From positions 1-64,000 of the forward strand of contig JAJTGR010000017.1 of the NCBI GenBank assembly GCA_021299375.1: a stretch of DNA of 64,000 bases, given 5' to 3'. Under the pieces are notes generated by a model. That model was not told the DNA's origin. It ran no database searches and saw only the letters and a list, made by a program, of their open reading frames with translations. This DNA is from Gemmatimonadota bacterium. GTDB taxonomy: Bacteria; Gemmatimonadota; Gemmatimonadetes; Gemmatimonadales; Gemmatimonadaceae. Made by a program: the position numbers and the translations under genes. Positions 1 through 8,652 of this stretch are shown here, in pieces. Position 1 is the first letter of the stretch. Every line of letters starts with the position of its first letter.

Positions 1-2
1 AG

Positions 3-434
3 GCGGATTTCGACGACCTGCTCAGGCACTTCAAGGAGGGGGTCGCGCGTTCACTGGGTGAGGACGACTTCGAGAGCCATTACGACCTCGGGGTGGCATT
101 CAAGGAGATGGGGCTCCTCGATGATGCCGTTGCCGAGTTCCAGAAGGCGCTCCGGAGCCGGGCGCACCGACTACCGGCCTACGAGGCGTTGGGCCAGTGT
201 TTCGTGGAGCTGGGACGACATCAGGTGGCCGCCACCGTGTTGTCCCGCGCGCTCCATGAACCCGGGCTCGACGACGAGCAGCGGGTCGGCGTGCTGTATT
301 TCCTCGCGCGTTCGAGCGAGGCGCTGCAACGTCTGGACGAAGCCCGTAGTTATTATCAGCGCGTGTACGCGATCGACATCCAATTCCGTGACGTGGCCGC
401 CAGGCTGGCGGCACTCGAGCCAGTATCCCGATGA
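3..434 (+). CDS. TPR-repeat protein, C-terminal fragment
   Basis: The reading frame is open at the left edge of the window, so this is the C-terminal end (about 143 residues) of a longer protein. It carries helical TPR-type pairs, for example the stretch containing YDLGVAFKEMGLLDDAV followed by the repeat with YEALGQCFVELGRH. These are typical A/B helices with small residues at the packing positions. TPRs form protein-protein scaffolds; the partner cannot be told from this fragment. A GTG at 93 could start a short product, but the frame upstream has the same character, so a true start outside the window is favoured. The stop overlaps the next start codon (ATGA at 431-434), so the genes are probably translationally coupled. 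Confidence 0.8.
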   Translation, partial: ADFDDLLRHFKEGVARSLGEDDFESHYDLGVAFKEMGLLDDAVAEFQKALRSRAHRLPAYEALGQCFVELGRHQVAATVLSRALHEPGLDDEQRVGVLYFLARSSEALQRLDEARSYYQRVYAIDIQFRDVAARLAALEPVSR

Positions 435-1435
435 CCCTTACGACGCGGACGCCGTCCGCGCTCGCCTCGGCGTTGCGCGACATTCAGGCGCCTGTGCGCA
501 CCGACCTTTCGGCGGTGTCCCAGGAGCTGTGGCGCATTGTGTCGGCCGACGTGCCATTGGTCCAGGAGGTGCAGCAACACCTCATGGGCATGAAGGGCAA
601 GCTGTTCCGCCCCACGCTGCTGCTGCTGTCGGCCAGCATCGACAGTGCGCCTCCGCGAAAGGCCATCACCTTGGCCGCCATCATCGAGCTGATCCACCTG
701 GCGACGCTCGTGCACGACGATGCCGTGGATCATTCGGTGCTGCGCCGCGGCATGCCGACCGTGAACGCCTTGTTCAGCCATCAGGTGTCGGTCATCATGG
801 GCGACTACCTGTATCTCCGCGCCCTGCGGGAGTTGGTCACGCTCGGGGATCTGGAGGCGATGCGCGCCATCACCTTTGCGTCGAACGAGATGACGCTGGG
901 GGAGATTCGGCAGCTGGCCGCCTTCGACGCCTTGGCGTTCTCCGAGCGCGACTACGAGACACTTATTCGCGCCAAGACCGCGTCGCTGTTCATGGCGGCG
1001 TGCGACGTCGGGGCGCTGTGCGGCACGCCACGGCATCGCACCGCCCTGACGCGCTTCGGCGAGCGACTGGGCATGGCCTTTCAGGTCGCCGATGACCTGC
1101 TCGACTATACCGAACCGCAGGAGATGACGGGCAAACCCAGCGGGCTCGACCTCAAGGAGCACAAGGTCACGCTGCCCCTCATCGCCGCGCTGCGCGAGAT
1201 GGATGCTGGGGCCCGTGTCCGGGTGGAGGCGCTGTTCGCCTCTGCCGAGCCCGACGATGAGGCCATCGCCGAGGTCGTCGGAATTGTCCGCCAGCATGGA
1301 GGTCTCGAGTACGCCCGCCGACGAGCCGACCAGTTCTCGCGGGAAGCTGAGGACGCGCTGGGGGAGCTCCCGGACTGCCCCTCGCGGGCTGCGCTTCTGG
1401 ACGCGATTTCGTACGTGGTGGAGCGGCGCTGGTAA
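431..1435 (+). CDS. Polyprenyl diphosphate synthase (trans-isoprenyl chain elongation)
   Basis: A 334-residue all-helical prenyltransferase. The two aspartate-rich, Mg-binding motifs are present: DDAVD at residues 96-100, followed by RRG, and DDLLD at about 221-225. KxxLFRP at about residue 57 matches the pyrophosphate-binding region. The family condenses isopentenyl diphosphate onto an allylic diphosphate to make the long side chain of quinones; octa- and heptaprenyl synthases look alike, so the chain length is not assigned. It overlaps the upstream TPR gene by 4 bases and abuts the next small membrane protein gene, suggesting one operon. Family membership is secure; the exact product is not. 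Confidence 0.92.
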   Translation: MTLTTRTPSALASALRDIQAPVRTDLSAVSQELWRIVSADVPLVQEVQQHLMGMKGKLFRPTLLLLSASIDSAPPRKAITLAAIIELIHLATLVHDDAVDHSVLRRGMPTVNALFSHQVSVIMGDYLYLRALRELVTLGDLEAMRAITFASNEMTLGEIRQLAAFDALAFSERDYETLIRAKTASLFMAACDVGALCGTPRHRTALTRFGERLGMAFQVADDLLDYTEPQEMTGKPSGLDLKEHKVTLPLIAALREMDAGARVRVEALFASAEPDDEAIAEVVGIVRQHGGLEYARRRADQFSREAEDALGELPDCPSRAALLDAISYVVERRW

Positions 1436-1713
1436 TGGCACGCGGACCGTCCAAACACCGCCCACTCTTCCATGTGCTGGTCCTGGCGTCCGGGTTCGTG
1501 AGCGGCGGGCTGTTGACCCAGGTGGCTCGCCGGTTCCTCCCGACCGGCGCGGTCAAGGAGTTCCTGACCACGGGGGTGACGCCGGCCGTCGGCCCCCTGC
1601 CGATCGACTTGGTTATATTGAAGTTCGCGGTTGGACCCGTCGCCCTGGATGTCTCCCTCTTGAGCCTCCTCGGGGTATTGATCGCTTACCTCATCGCGCG
1701 GTCCCTCTTCTAG
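1435..1713 (+). CDS. Small membrane protein, DUF4321-like
   Basis: A 92-residue protein with two hydrophobic segments, roughly residues 10-28 and 70-90. The intervening stretch ends in a pattern close to the VGP-xxLDLxVL motif of DUF4321 proteins (here VGPLPIDLVIL then VALDVSLLSLLGVLIAYL). That family has no established function. The start overlaps the final base of the prenyl synthase stop codon, and tatA follows after 11 bases, so it is probably part of an envelope-related operon. The family name comes from recognising the motif pattern, not from a search. Confidence 0.75.
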   Translation: MARGPSKHRPLFHVLVLASGFVSGGLLTQVARRFLPTGAVKEFLTTGVTPAVGPLPIDLVILKFAVGPVALDVSLLSLLGVLIAYLIARSLF

Positions 1714-1724
1714 GAGCGTTTCCC

Positions 1725-1982
1725 ATGGGTTTACAGAATTTTGGGTTCATGGAGATCATGATCATCTTGGTGATCGTGCTGCTCCTCTTTGGTGCGAAGC
1801 GCATCCCCGAGATCGCGGGGTCGCTCGGCAAGGGCATCAATGAGTTCAAGCGCAACATCAACGACGCGCAGCGGCAGATCACCGAGCCGGCGCCGCGCAC
1901 CGAGCAGCGTATCGCGCAACCGGCGCCCGCCGCGGCCGAGGCCGCAGAGGAGCGTCCAGAACCGAAGCGGCTGTTACAGTAG
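1725..1982 (+). CDS. tatA: Sec-independent protein translocase subunit TatA/TatE
   Basis: An 85-residue protein with the full TatA layout: a short N-terminal transmembrane helix (residues about 7-22), the FG hinge (LLLFGAKRIPEIAGSLGKG), an amphipathic helix, and a charged, proline- and alanine-rich tail. TatA oligomers form the pore for folded, twin-arginine-tagged proteins at the inner membrane. A good Shine-Dalgarno sequence (TAGGAG) sits 9 bases before the ATG, which fixes the start. tatC and tatB are not in this window. Transcription probably ends at the perfect hairpin at 2097-2133. Confidence 0.95.
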   Translation: MGLQNFGFMEIMIILVIVLLLFGAKRIPEIAGSLGKGINEFKRNINDAQRQITEPAPRTEQRIAQPAPAAAEAAEERPEPKRLLQ

Positions 1983-2096
1983 CGCCTTCGCTCAGCAACC
2001 GAGGAGGGGGCCAACCGACCGGCGCGCGCCGTTCCCCCCGTCGGGAATGGTCTAGTGTCTGGGGCTGGGTTGCCTGCGGCCGATCTACCGGGAAAA

Positions 2097-2133
2097 CGAA
2101 ACGCCCGTGAGCAACTAGCTCACGGGCGTTTCG
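2097..2133. terminator. Perfect 16-bp hairpin between convergent tatA and ppiD
   Basis: A perfect inverted repeat: arms 2097-2112 and 2118-2133, 16 bp each, around a 5-base loop. It is flanked by an A-rich stretch on the left and TTTC inside the right arm. It lies between the stop codons of tatA (+) and the foldase gene (-), where a bidirectional intrinsic terminator is expected. The T-tract is short, so termination strength is inferred from position and the very stable stem. Confidence 0.75.
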
Positions 2134-2150
2134 TCATGACCAGCGGATCG

Positions 2151-3983
2151 TCACACGCCCGACTGGCGGCGCAGCTGTCCGAGGACTTCCGTCCGGCGAT
2201 CGTCAACCTTGACGCTTTCGCGCAGGTTGGTGAGGAACTCCTCCACCTTCTGCTGGCGCAGCGACTGTGTGTACTGAGCGCGCTGAATCGTCTTCTCCGC
2301 CTCGAAGCTCTGACGATTCGCCTCGATGCGGGCGTCGACGCGGAGCACGATCATGGCATCCTGTCCCTTGAACGGTCCGCCCACCTGACCGGTCGGGACA
2401 ACGAATGCCGCACCGATGGCCGGCGAGAACTGGCCAAGCCCGGGGACGGCCTCCACCCGCGTGAACGGGGCCGACTTCTCCACCGTCAGATTGCGCTGAG
2501 CAGCGGCGGCCTCGAGCCCGCCAGTCCTAGCGGCGGCTGCCAGCTGCTCACCGACCGGGCGAAGCTTCTCGATGCGCTTGTCACGCGCCAGGCGGCGGCG
2601 AATGTCGGCTTTCACCTCGGCCAACGTCTGCGGACCGCCCGCAATGATCGAATCGACGCGGGCGAGGTAGTACGCCTCCGGCGAGTCGAACAGGTCGCTG
2701 GTCTCACCGGGGCGGACCCCGGAAAACGCCCACGCGCTCACACTCGGAACGTATCGGCCGGCAAACGACAGTGGCTCCTTCTCGATGACCACGACCGAGG
2801 CCGGCGTGAGACCGAGCTGCTTGGCGGCTTCGTCGAAGAGCTTGGGATCTTCCTGACTACCGGCCTTGGCCGCCAAGGAGTCGGCCCGGCGATCGGTTCG
2901 CGTGGCACTGGAGTCACTCTGGCCGATGCTCACAAGAATGTGGCGCAGGTCGAGCGTGTCACCTTTGCGGTCGTCGACCCGGATGACATGCCAGCCGAAG
3001 GGCGTCAGCACCGGCTGCGACAGCTCGCCGACCTTGAGCGCATAGGCGGCCTCCTCGAACTTCGGCGTGAACCGCCCCTTGCCCCCCTTCCCCAGCGCGC
3101 CACCCTGCGCGCCCGAGACGGAGTCACTCGACTCGCGCTTGGCCACGTCTTCGAATTTGGCGCCGCCGACGATCTCGGTACGCAGCCGATCGATGCGGCC
3201 ACGGGCGGCCGCGGAATCAGCGGCCGTGACGCTGCGTGGCACGGTGAGCAGGGAGACCACCGCGCGCCCCGGCTTCTCGAAGCGCTTGCGGTTCCGCTCG
3301 AAGAACTGCGCGATCTCGCTGTCGGTAACCGTGACGGCCGTATCGGTGAGGGTCTCCGGCCGCAGCAGCACGAAGCTCACCGTGGCACTGTCGTGCCGGT
3401 CGCGATACAGCTGCCAGAGTCGTTCGTCCGAGATGTAGGCACCGCTGGCGACCTGATCGAAGAGCTTCTGCTTCGGAATCTCACTGCGGTAGTACGCCTC
3501 GAGGCCGGCAAGCATGCCCGACTGCCGCGCCATCGGGCTGGAGAGCAGGCGGAGGTACTTCTGCCTGTCGAACTGGCCGTCGGTTTGCAGGTCGGGGGCC
3601 TGCATGGCCTGCGGCGGAGGGGCAAGTCGTGCCGCCTGAAGGATTTCGTCGTCAGTAACGGTGATGCCCCGACGCTTGTATTCCTGCGTGAGCAGGATCT
3701 CCGTGACGAGTTCGTCGAACGCCCGATCCTCGAGGGTCTGGCGCTGGTCGAGCGTGAGCGCGCTGCCGAGCTGCTGCTGTTGCTGCTGCTCGAGGGCGTT
3801 GACCGCGTTCTGCCACGTGGTGAGGAGAATCTCCTCGCCATTCACGCTCGCGATGGAGGTGGTCGTGGTGACGGGGGCTCGGCCAGCCAGGCCCGAGGTC
3901 TCGTACAGCAGGAAGCTGCCGACGAACGCCACGATGAGGATGATCCAGATGTACTTCGCGGCGCTCCGCATCGATTGCAGCAC
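2151..3983 (-). CDS. ppiD: PpiD/SurA-type periplasmic foldase, peptidyl-prolyl isomerase
   Basis: A 610-residue protein with one N-terminal transmembrane anchor (residues about 11-27), a SurA_N-like chaperone region (about 45-230), a parvulin domain at about 240-340 (GGALGKGGKGRFTPKFEEAAY then PFGWHVIRVDD) and a further helical region. This is the PpiD arrangement: a membrane-tethered periplasmic chaperone that helps outer-membrane and secreted proteins fold near the Sec translocon. An uninterrupted run of glutamines occurs at about residues 66-71. The start is GTG at 3983, 9 bases after an AAGGAG Shine-Dalgarno; an ATG four codons in is a weaker choice. It is convergent with tatA. Confidence 0.93.
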   Translation of the reverse strand: MLQSMRSAAKYIWIILIVAFVGSFLLYETSGLAGRAPVTTTTSIASVNGEEILLTTWQNAVNALEQQQQQQLGSALTLDQRQTLEDRAFDELVTEILLTQEYKRRGITVTDDEILQAARLAPPPQAMQAPDLQTDGQFDRQKYLRLLSSPMARQSGMLAGLEAYYRSEIPKQKLFDQVASGAYISDERLWQLYRDRHDSATVSFVLLRPETLTDTAVTVTDSEIAQFFERNRKRFEKPGRAVVSLLTVPRSVTAADSAAARGRIDRLRTEIVGGAKFEDVAKRESSDSVSGAQGGALGKGGKGRFTPKFEEAAYALKVGELSQPVLTPFGWHVIRVDDRKGDTLDLRHILVSIGQSDSSATRTDRRADSLAAKAGSQEDPKLFDEAAKQLGLTPASVVVIEKEPLSFAGRYVPSVSAWAFSGVRPGETSDLFDSPEAYYLARVDSIIAGGPQTLAEVKADIRRRLARDKRIEKLRPVGEQLAAAARTGGLEAAAAQRNLTVEKSAPFTRVEAVPGLGQFSPAIGAAFVVPTGQVGGPFKGQDAMIVLRVDARIEANRQSFEAEKTIQRAQYTQSLRQQKVEEFLTNLRESVKVDDRRTEVLGQLRRQSGV

Positions 3984-4025
3984 GGGGCGTGACTCCTTCA
4001 GTCAAAAAGAACGGCGAAACGGAAA

Positions 4026-4059
4026 GGCACACGCACCTCCCCGAAGAAGGGCGTGTGCC
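4026..4059 (-). other. Hairpin in the probable 5' leader of ppiD
   Basis: Perfect 9-bp arms at 4026-4034 and 4051-4059 with a 16-base loop, located 40-75 bases upstream of the ppiD start on its template side. It may be a leader structure or a boundary to the divergent TPR gene. No T-tract follows. The 276-base gap 3984-4259 shows nothing else clear apart from a TTGACT hexamer at 4135-4140 without a convincing -10 partner. Confidence 0.35.
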
Positions 4060-4259
4060 GCAGAGTCCGGAAACCTAGCGGCCGCGTTCTGCTAAAGGCA
4101 AGACAGGCCACGACTTCCCCACGTTTTCTCACGATTGACTTCCCGTACGATGGCGGCGATCAATTCAACCGACCAGTCAACGCGGCCCTCCGCGGGTGCC
4201 CCCCGTGTGACAGGACGCCGAGGCGTCGTACCGGGACACCACCTGAGGGCACCGCACGG

Positions 4260-6536
4260 ATGACCACTGCCGCCCGGATCGACGAGCTCCGGAAGAAGTT
4301 CGACGAGAACCCGCGCCGGTTTTTTGCACCGCTGGCGAACGAACTCCGGAAGGCCGGCGAGCTGTCGCAGGCCATCGCGCTGTGCCGCGAGCACCTGCCC
4401 AGGCAGCCTGGCCACATGAGCGGGTACATCGTCTTTGGTCAGGCGTTGTACGAAAGTGGCGATCTCGCCGAAGCCCGCGGTGTCTTCGAGCAGGCGCTGG
4501 CGCTCGACCCCGAGAATCTCATCGCCCTGCGGCATCTCGGTGACATCGCGCGGCGCGGGGGAGACGCGACCCTCGCCCGCCGGTGGTATGGGCGGGTGCT
4601 CGAGGCCGATCCGCGAAACGACGACATCGCGGCTCAGTTGGCGACTCTGGCCACCCCGAAGGCTCCCATGCCTGCCGTGCCGGAACCCACCGCCGTCTAT
4701 CCAGCGGTTCCTACACCGCTCCCGGCTCACGAGGGGCCGAGCATGGAGTCGGGCACCATGCCCGCCCCCGACGCCTCCATGCACACCGTCGACATCGGGG
4801 CCATCCCGCTCCAGTCGCCGTCCCCGCCGCCGCTCCTCGACCTCGACACCATCGAGGCCGTCTGGGGGACGACGGCTCTGGAGACCCTGACGCCAAACGA
4901 CGCGCCGCTCGAGGCGGCGTCGCATCCGGAGCGCCTGATACCGAGCGCGGGTTCGTCACTCGACGTGCTCTTCGATGCCTATGCGGCCTCGCACGTTGCG
5001 ATGGACGTCGAGGCGGAGGCCGAGGTCGCGGCCGACGTCCGCGCAGAGGCTCCCGACGTCGACGATCCGGATCACGCCGCGCCTTCCGACCACGACCCGT
5101 TCGCCTTTGCCGCGATCGAAACGGTCGTCGTGGCAGACGTCCCCGGCGAGGTTCCCGCCGACGCGGAAGCCGTTTTCGAGGAGGGGCTGGCGGCGCCGGA
5201 ATGGCCCGACACCTCCGCTCTGGCGGCGCGCATCGGGACCCCCCGTGCGGTCACGCCGGTCTCGGTTCCCATTCCCGAGGACGCGATCGCGGCGTTCGGG
5301 CGGGAGCCGCAGGACCCGTCGTCGCTGTCCGCGGGGGCGCCGATGGCGATGGTTGAGGCCGCTGATGGGGCCGAACCGGCGGTAGGAGACGTGGGCGAGG
5401 CGACAATGCCCGCGTTGCAGGAGATGTTCGAGGTGTCCACCGGGGGGGCACTGGTGGTGCGCTCCGAAGATCCGTCGCCGGAGTCAGCGATCGAGGAGCT
5501 CCCCGTTGGCGAGGGGCGTTCGGCAGCGACTCCTCAGGAAGCGGCCGCCGTCTCGGCGGCGGCTGAACTCGAGGAGATGGTGACCACCGCCACCGATGAC
5601 GATCGCCTCCCGTGGCTGGCGGTGGCGGCAGACGAGAGTACGCCCGAGGACGAGGTGTCGGCCATCGCCGAGGCGTTGGAGGAGGACGCGCGGACGCACG
5701 GCGAGGTCGACGATGTCGCCGTGAGCGATCGCAGTGGGGAGGCGTCGGTTCCCATGGAGGCGAGCTTCGCCGATGTCTTTCCGAGCGGGCGCATGGAGGC
5801 TGACGATGAGGAGCCCGGCGCTGTCCCTTCGGGTGAACCCGACGGGTCCACCGCGTTCGTGACCGAGACGATGGCCGAGTTGCTGGTGACGCAGGGCCTG
5901 ACCGCGCAGGCCGTGTCGGTGTATGAGGAGTTGGTGCGGCGGCGGCCCTACGATCCAGTGCTGTCCTCCCGCTTGGCGGAACTCCGTGAGCAACAGGTGC
6001 TGGCCCCGGCAGCCCAGTCGGGGACTCCGGTGTTCACCGCCCGTGAGCGGTTCAGTCGTCTGGCAGCGCGTCGGGCTCCGCGCCCGACTCCAGCTGTCGG
6101 GGCAGCAGCGCCAACGCCGCCCGTTGCCGGGGCCGTGAGCGACGAGTCGCTGGCCTCCCTGTTCGGGAGTGAGCCGATGCCGCAGGACGACGCGGCTGCG
6201 CGGACGCTCGCCGCCGCATTCGGTCCGGCCCCGGAAGCGCTGCCTACGCCGTCCTTGTTCTCGCCGACCCCCGCCGCGGGGAGTGTGCGCCAGCCCACCC
6301 CGCTTCGTCCGGGGACCCCGGTTCGTTCGGCGACGCCCATGGCTGGTGCGGCGATCCCGGCGGGCGGTGGTACCGCCTTCGATCGCTTCTTCCCCGATCC
6401 GGCCGTGTCGGCCGGGGCGCAGGGAGCCGATGGCGGGCCGGCCGGCCCCGATTCCCCGCCTTCCCACACCGCGCCGAGCGTTGGGGATGATCTCGCCCAG
6501 TTCTCGGCCTGGCTCAAGGTGCTGGGCAACTCGTGA
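4260..6536 (+). CDS. Large TPR protein with long acidic, alanine-rich disordered middle
   Basis: A 758-residue protein. TPR helices occupy about residues 20-130 (FGQALYESGDLAEARGVFEQ, then LRHLGDIARRGGDATLARRW). A long low-complexity stretch rich in Ala, Asp, Glu and Pro follows (about 140-530). A lone TPR unit returns at about 534-580 (MAELLVTQGLTAQAVSVYEE), then a Pro/Ala/Thr-rich linker and a short hydrophobic C-terminal motif, DDLAQFSAWLKVL. Start: ATG at 4260 is preferred because the sequence upstream is not TPR-like and a GAGGG lies 12 bases before it. No signal peptide is visible, so it is probably a cytoplasmic scaffold. No function can be assigned. The gene overlaps aroQ by 4 bases. 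Confidence 0.85.
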   Translation: MTTAARIDELRKKFDENPRRFFAPLANELRKAGELSQAIALCREHLPRQPGHMSGYIVFGQALYESGDLAEARGVFEQALALDPENLIALRHLGDIARRGGDATLARRWYGRVLEADPRNDDIAAQLATLATPKAPMPAVPEPTAVYPAVPTPLPAHEGPSMESGTMPAPDASMHTVDIGAIPLQSPSPPPLLDLDTIEAVWGTTALETLTPNDAPLEAASHPERLIPSAGSSLDVLFDAYAASHVAMDVEAEAEVAADVRAEAPDVDDPDHAAPSDHDPFAFAAIETVVVADVPGEVPADAEAVFEEGLAAPEWPDTSALAARIGTPRAVTPVSVPIPEDAIAAFGREPQDPSSLSAGAPMAMVEAADGAEPAVGDVGEATMPALQEMFEVSTGGALVVRSEDPSPESAIEELPVGEGRSAATPQEAAAVSAAAELEEMVTTATDDDRLPWLAVAADESTPEDEVSAIAEALEEDARTHGEVDDVAVSDRSGEASVPMEASFADVFPSGRMEADDEEPGAVPSGEPDGSTAFVTETMAELLVTQGLTAQAVSVYEELVRRRPYDPVLSSRLAELREQQVLAPAAQSGTPVFTARERFSRLAARRAPRPTPAVGAAAPTPPVAGAVSDESLASLFGSEPMPQDDAAARTLAAAFGPAPEALPTPSLFSPTPAAGSVRQPTPLRPGTPVRSATPMAGAAIPAGGGTAFDRFFPDPAVSAGAQGADGGPAGPDSPPSHTAPSVGDDLAQFSAWLKVLGNS

Positions 6537-6973
6537 TCATCGGTGTGCTGAACGGCCCCAACCTGAACCTGTTGGGGACCCGTGAGCCGTCCATCTACGG
6601 CACGGCCACCTTGGCGGACATCCTCGCCCACCTCCGCGAGGTGGGGACGACGCTGGGGGCCGAGATCCGCGCCGCGCAGGCCAATGGGGAAGGTCAGCTG
6701 ATCGACCTCGTGCATGGATGGCGCGGTCTGGTCGACGGCATTGTCGTGAATGCCGGTGCGTACACCCACACGAGCCTGGCGCTGCGGGACGCCTTCACCG
6801 CCACGGCGATCCCGTTCGTGGAGGTGCACCTGTCGAACATCTATGCACGCGAGCCGGAACGACGCCATTCGATGCTCGCCAGTGCCTCGGTCGGCATGGT
6901 GTGCGGGCTGGGGGCAGATGGCTACGAGTACGCCCTGCGCGGGCTGGTCCGCATTCTGCGGGCGCGTGGCTGA
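6533..6973 (+). CDS. aroQ: 3-dehydroquinate dehydratase, type II
   Basis: A 146-residue protein matching the type II dodecameric dehydroquinase. The N-terminal GPNLNLLGTREPSIYG loop contains the catalytic Arg and Tyr; NAGAYTHTS binds substrate and EVHLSNIYARE carries the catalytic His. The enzyme converts 3-dehydroquinate to 3-dehydroshikimate in aromatic amino-acid synthesis. It starts at GTG 6533, overlapping the preceding stop, and its stop overlaps the start of the M24 peptidase. aroQ-pepP-accB-accC order is known from other phyla, so this is an inherited neighbourhood. Confidence 0.97.
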   Translation: MIIGVLNGPNLNLLGTREPSIYGTATLADILAHLREVGTTLGAEIRAAQANGEGQLIDLVHGWRGLVDGIVVNAGAYTHTSLALRDAFTATAIPFVEVHLSNIYAREPERRHSMLASASVGMVCGLGADGYEYALRGLVRILRARG

Positions 6974-8093
6974 GCTGGACGCTGGGGCCCAACCGGCGGG
7001 CGTGCCGGTCGACGCCCGGCCTGGGCGGCTCGCGGCCATTCGTGACGACCTCGCGCGGCACGACCTGGACGCATTGCTGGTTACGGCCCTGCCCAACATC
7101 CGCTATCTCACCGGGTTTTCGGGCACCAGTGCGCTGTTGGTCGTCACGGCCAAGGAGTGCGTCTTGCTCACCGACTTCCGGTACGCCACACAGGTGGACG
7201 AGGAAGTCGGCTCGGCGGCGTCGGTGCGCATCGAGGCGACCAGCCTGTGGGGCGGGTTGTGGCCGGCCCTCGGTGCCATGGCCGGTGTGGAGCGGATCGG
7301 GTTCGAATCGGCGCACGTGGTGCATCGCGACTTCGCGCGGTTGCTGGAGCAGGGCAGTCGCTGGCATTGGCGGCCGATCGTGGACCTGGTCGAGCGCCGA
7401 CGAGAGGTCAAGGACGCGGGAGAGATCACCTGCATCGAGCGAGCCGTGGCGATGGCCGAGACGGCTCTCGCCTCGGCGCTGGCGCAGTTCAGGCCGGGAC
7501 TGACCGAGACAGCGGCAGCGGGGGTGCTCGAGCGTGCGCTGCGTGACGCAGGCAGTGAGGCCTTCCCATTTCCCACCATCGTGGCGTCGGGACCGCGCTC
7601 GGCCTTGCCGCACGCGCGGGCAGCGGGGCGAGGGCTCGAGCGGGGGGACTTCGTGCTCGTGGACTTCGGGGCGGTGTCCGACGGCTATTGCTCGGACATC
7701 ACGCGGACGGTGGTGCTCGGGCGCGCGTCGGCCGAGCAGCGTGACGTCTATGACATTGTGCGCGAAGCCAATGCGCGCGCTTCGGGCGCGGTTCGGGTGG
7801 GAATGCAGGGGATGGCTGCAGATGCGGTCGCGAGAGAGTACATTGCCGCCCGCGGGTTTGGTGAGGCGTTCGGGCATTCGCTGGGGCACGGTATCGGCCT
7901 CGAAGTGCACGAGGGACCTCGTCTCGCCCGTACCATCGAGACTCCCCTCGCCGCTGGCATGGTGGTGACCATCGAACCGGGCATCTATCGCCCGGGGTGG
8001 GGCGGGGTGAGAATCGAAGACGATGTGCTCATCACGGAATCCGGGAGACGGGTGTTGACCCGGTTTTCTCGGGATCTGCTCGAACTCGCCTGA
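6966..8093 (+). CDS. pepP: Xaa-Pro aminopeptidase / M24 family metallopeptidase
   Basis: A 375-residue protein with an N-terminal creatinase-type domain (ALPNIRYLTGFSGTSALLVV) and a C-terminal pita-bread domain. The five metal ligands are visible in order: Asp in VLVDFGAVSDG, Asp in YCSDITRTVV, His in HSLGHGIGLEVHEGP, Glu in VVTIEPGIY and Glu in RIEDDVLIT. Such enzymes remove N-terminal residues preceding proline using two divalent metals. The start at GTG 6966 gives an 8-base overlap with aroQ and leaves the usual N-terminal length. pepP versus pepQ specificity is not decided by sequence alone. Confidence 0.92.
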   Translation: MAELDAGAQPAGVPVDARPGRLAAIRDDLARHDLDALLVTALPNIRYLTGFSGTSALLVVTAKECVLLTDFRYATQVDEEVGSAASVRIEATSLWGGLWPALGAMAGVERIGFESAHVVHRDFARLLEQGSRWHWRPIVDLVERRREVKDAGEITCIERAVAMAETALASALAQFRPGLTETAAAGVLERALRDAGSEAFPFPTIVASGPRSALPHARAAGRGLERGDFVLVDFGAVSDGYCSDITRTVVLGRASAEQRDVYDIVREANARASGAVRVGMQGMAADAVAREYIAARGFGEAFGHSLGHGIGLEVHEGPRLARTIETPLAAGMVVTIEPGIYRPGWGGVRIEDDVLITESGRRVLTRFSRDLLELA

Positions 8094-8146
8094 CGGCTGC
8101 ACGGGCGCCCTCACCGGCCGCCGCGCTTTCTTTAGCCCCCATCGCC

Positions 8147-8641
8147 ATGATCGACCTGCGCTACGTGAAGAAGCTGATCGAGATGCTCGACAGCTCCACG
8201 GTGGATTCCATCGAGATCTCCTCCGACAAGGGCATGAAGCTGCGGATCTCGAAGAGCTCGCATCAGCGGGCCGTCGCGGTGGCGCCCACGTTGCCGGCTC
8301 CCGTGGCGGCGCCCGCGGTGTTGCCCGCCGCCGCGCCTGCGCGTCCTGCCGAGGAGGGGGGGACGCCGGCGCCGAAGGCCGAGACGCCCAAGTCCGCGGC
8401 CCTCGAGATCAAGTCGCCCATGGTGGGGACGTTCTACTCTGCGCCGGAGCCCGGTGCGAAGCCGTATGTGTCTGTCGGTGATCGCATCAGCAAGGGCCAG
8501 ATCGTCTGCATCATCGAAGCGATGAAGATCATGAACGAGCTCGAGTCCGAGTACGACGGCGTGGTGCGTGAGATCGGGGTGACCGATGCGCATCCCGTCG
8601 AGTACGGGCAGGTGCTCTTCCGCATCGATCCGACCGGCTGA
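8147..8641 (+). CDS. accB: Acetyl-CoA carboxylase biotin carboxyl carrier protein
   Basis: A 164-residue carrier protein. The N-terminal part (MIDLRYVKKLIEMLDSS) is the standard AccB head, followed by an Ala/Pro-rich flexible linker (about 45-85) and a C-terminal biotinyl domain with the lysine in EAMKIMNE. It carries carboxybiotin between AccC and the carboxyltransferase in the first step of fatty-acid synthesis. ATG 8147 is chosen because it aligns with the usual AccB start. Its normal partner accC lies one gene downstream, separated by pilT. Confidence 0.97.
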   Translation: MIDLRYVKKLIEMLDSSTVDSIEISSDKGMKLRISKSSHQRAVAVAPTLPAPVAAPAVLPAAAPARPAEEGGTPAPKAETPKSAALEIKSPMVGTFYSAPEPGAKPYVSVGDRISKGQIVCIIEAMKIMNELESEYDGVVREIGVTDAHPVEYGQVLFRIDPTG

Positions 8642-8652
8642 GACATGACGAC

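Noticed and set aside
2055-3992. A 645-codon open frame on the + strand opposite ppiD
   Set aside because: It is a high-GC shadow of the ppiD gene: the opposite strand gives a full PpiD with membrane anchor and parvulin motifs, while this frame has no recognisable domain.
5484-6467. Long - strand frame of 327 codons within the TPR gene
   Set aside because: Arg/Gly-rich translation typical of the antisense of a GC-rich gene with no motif; the + strand gene has TPR signatures.
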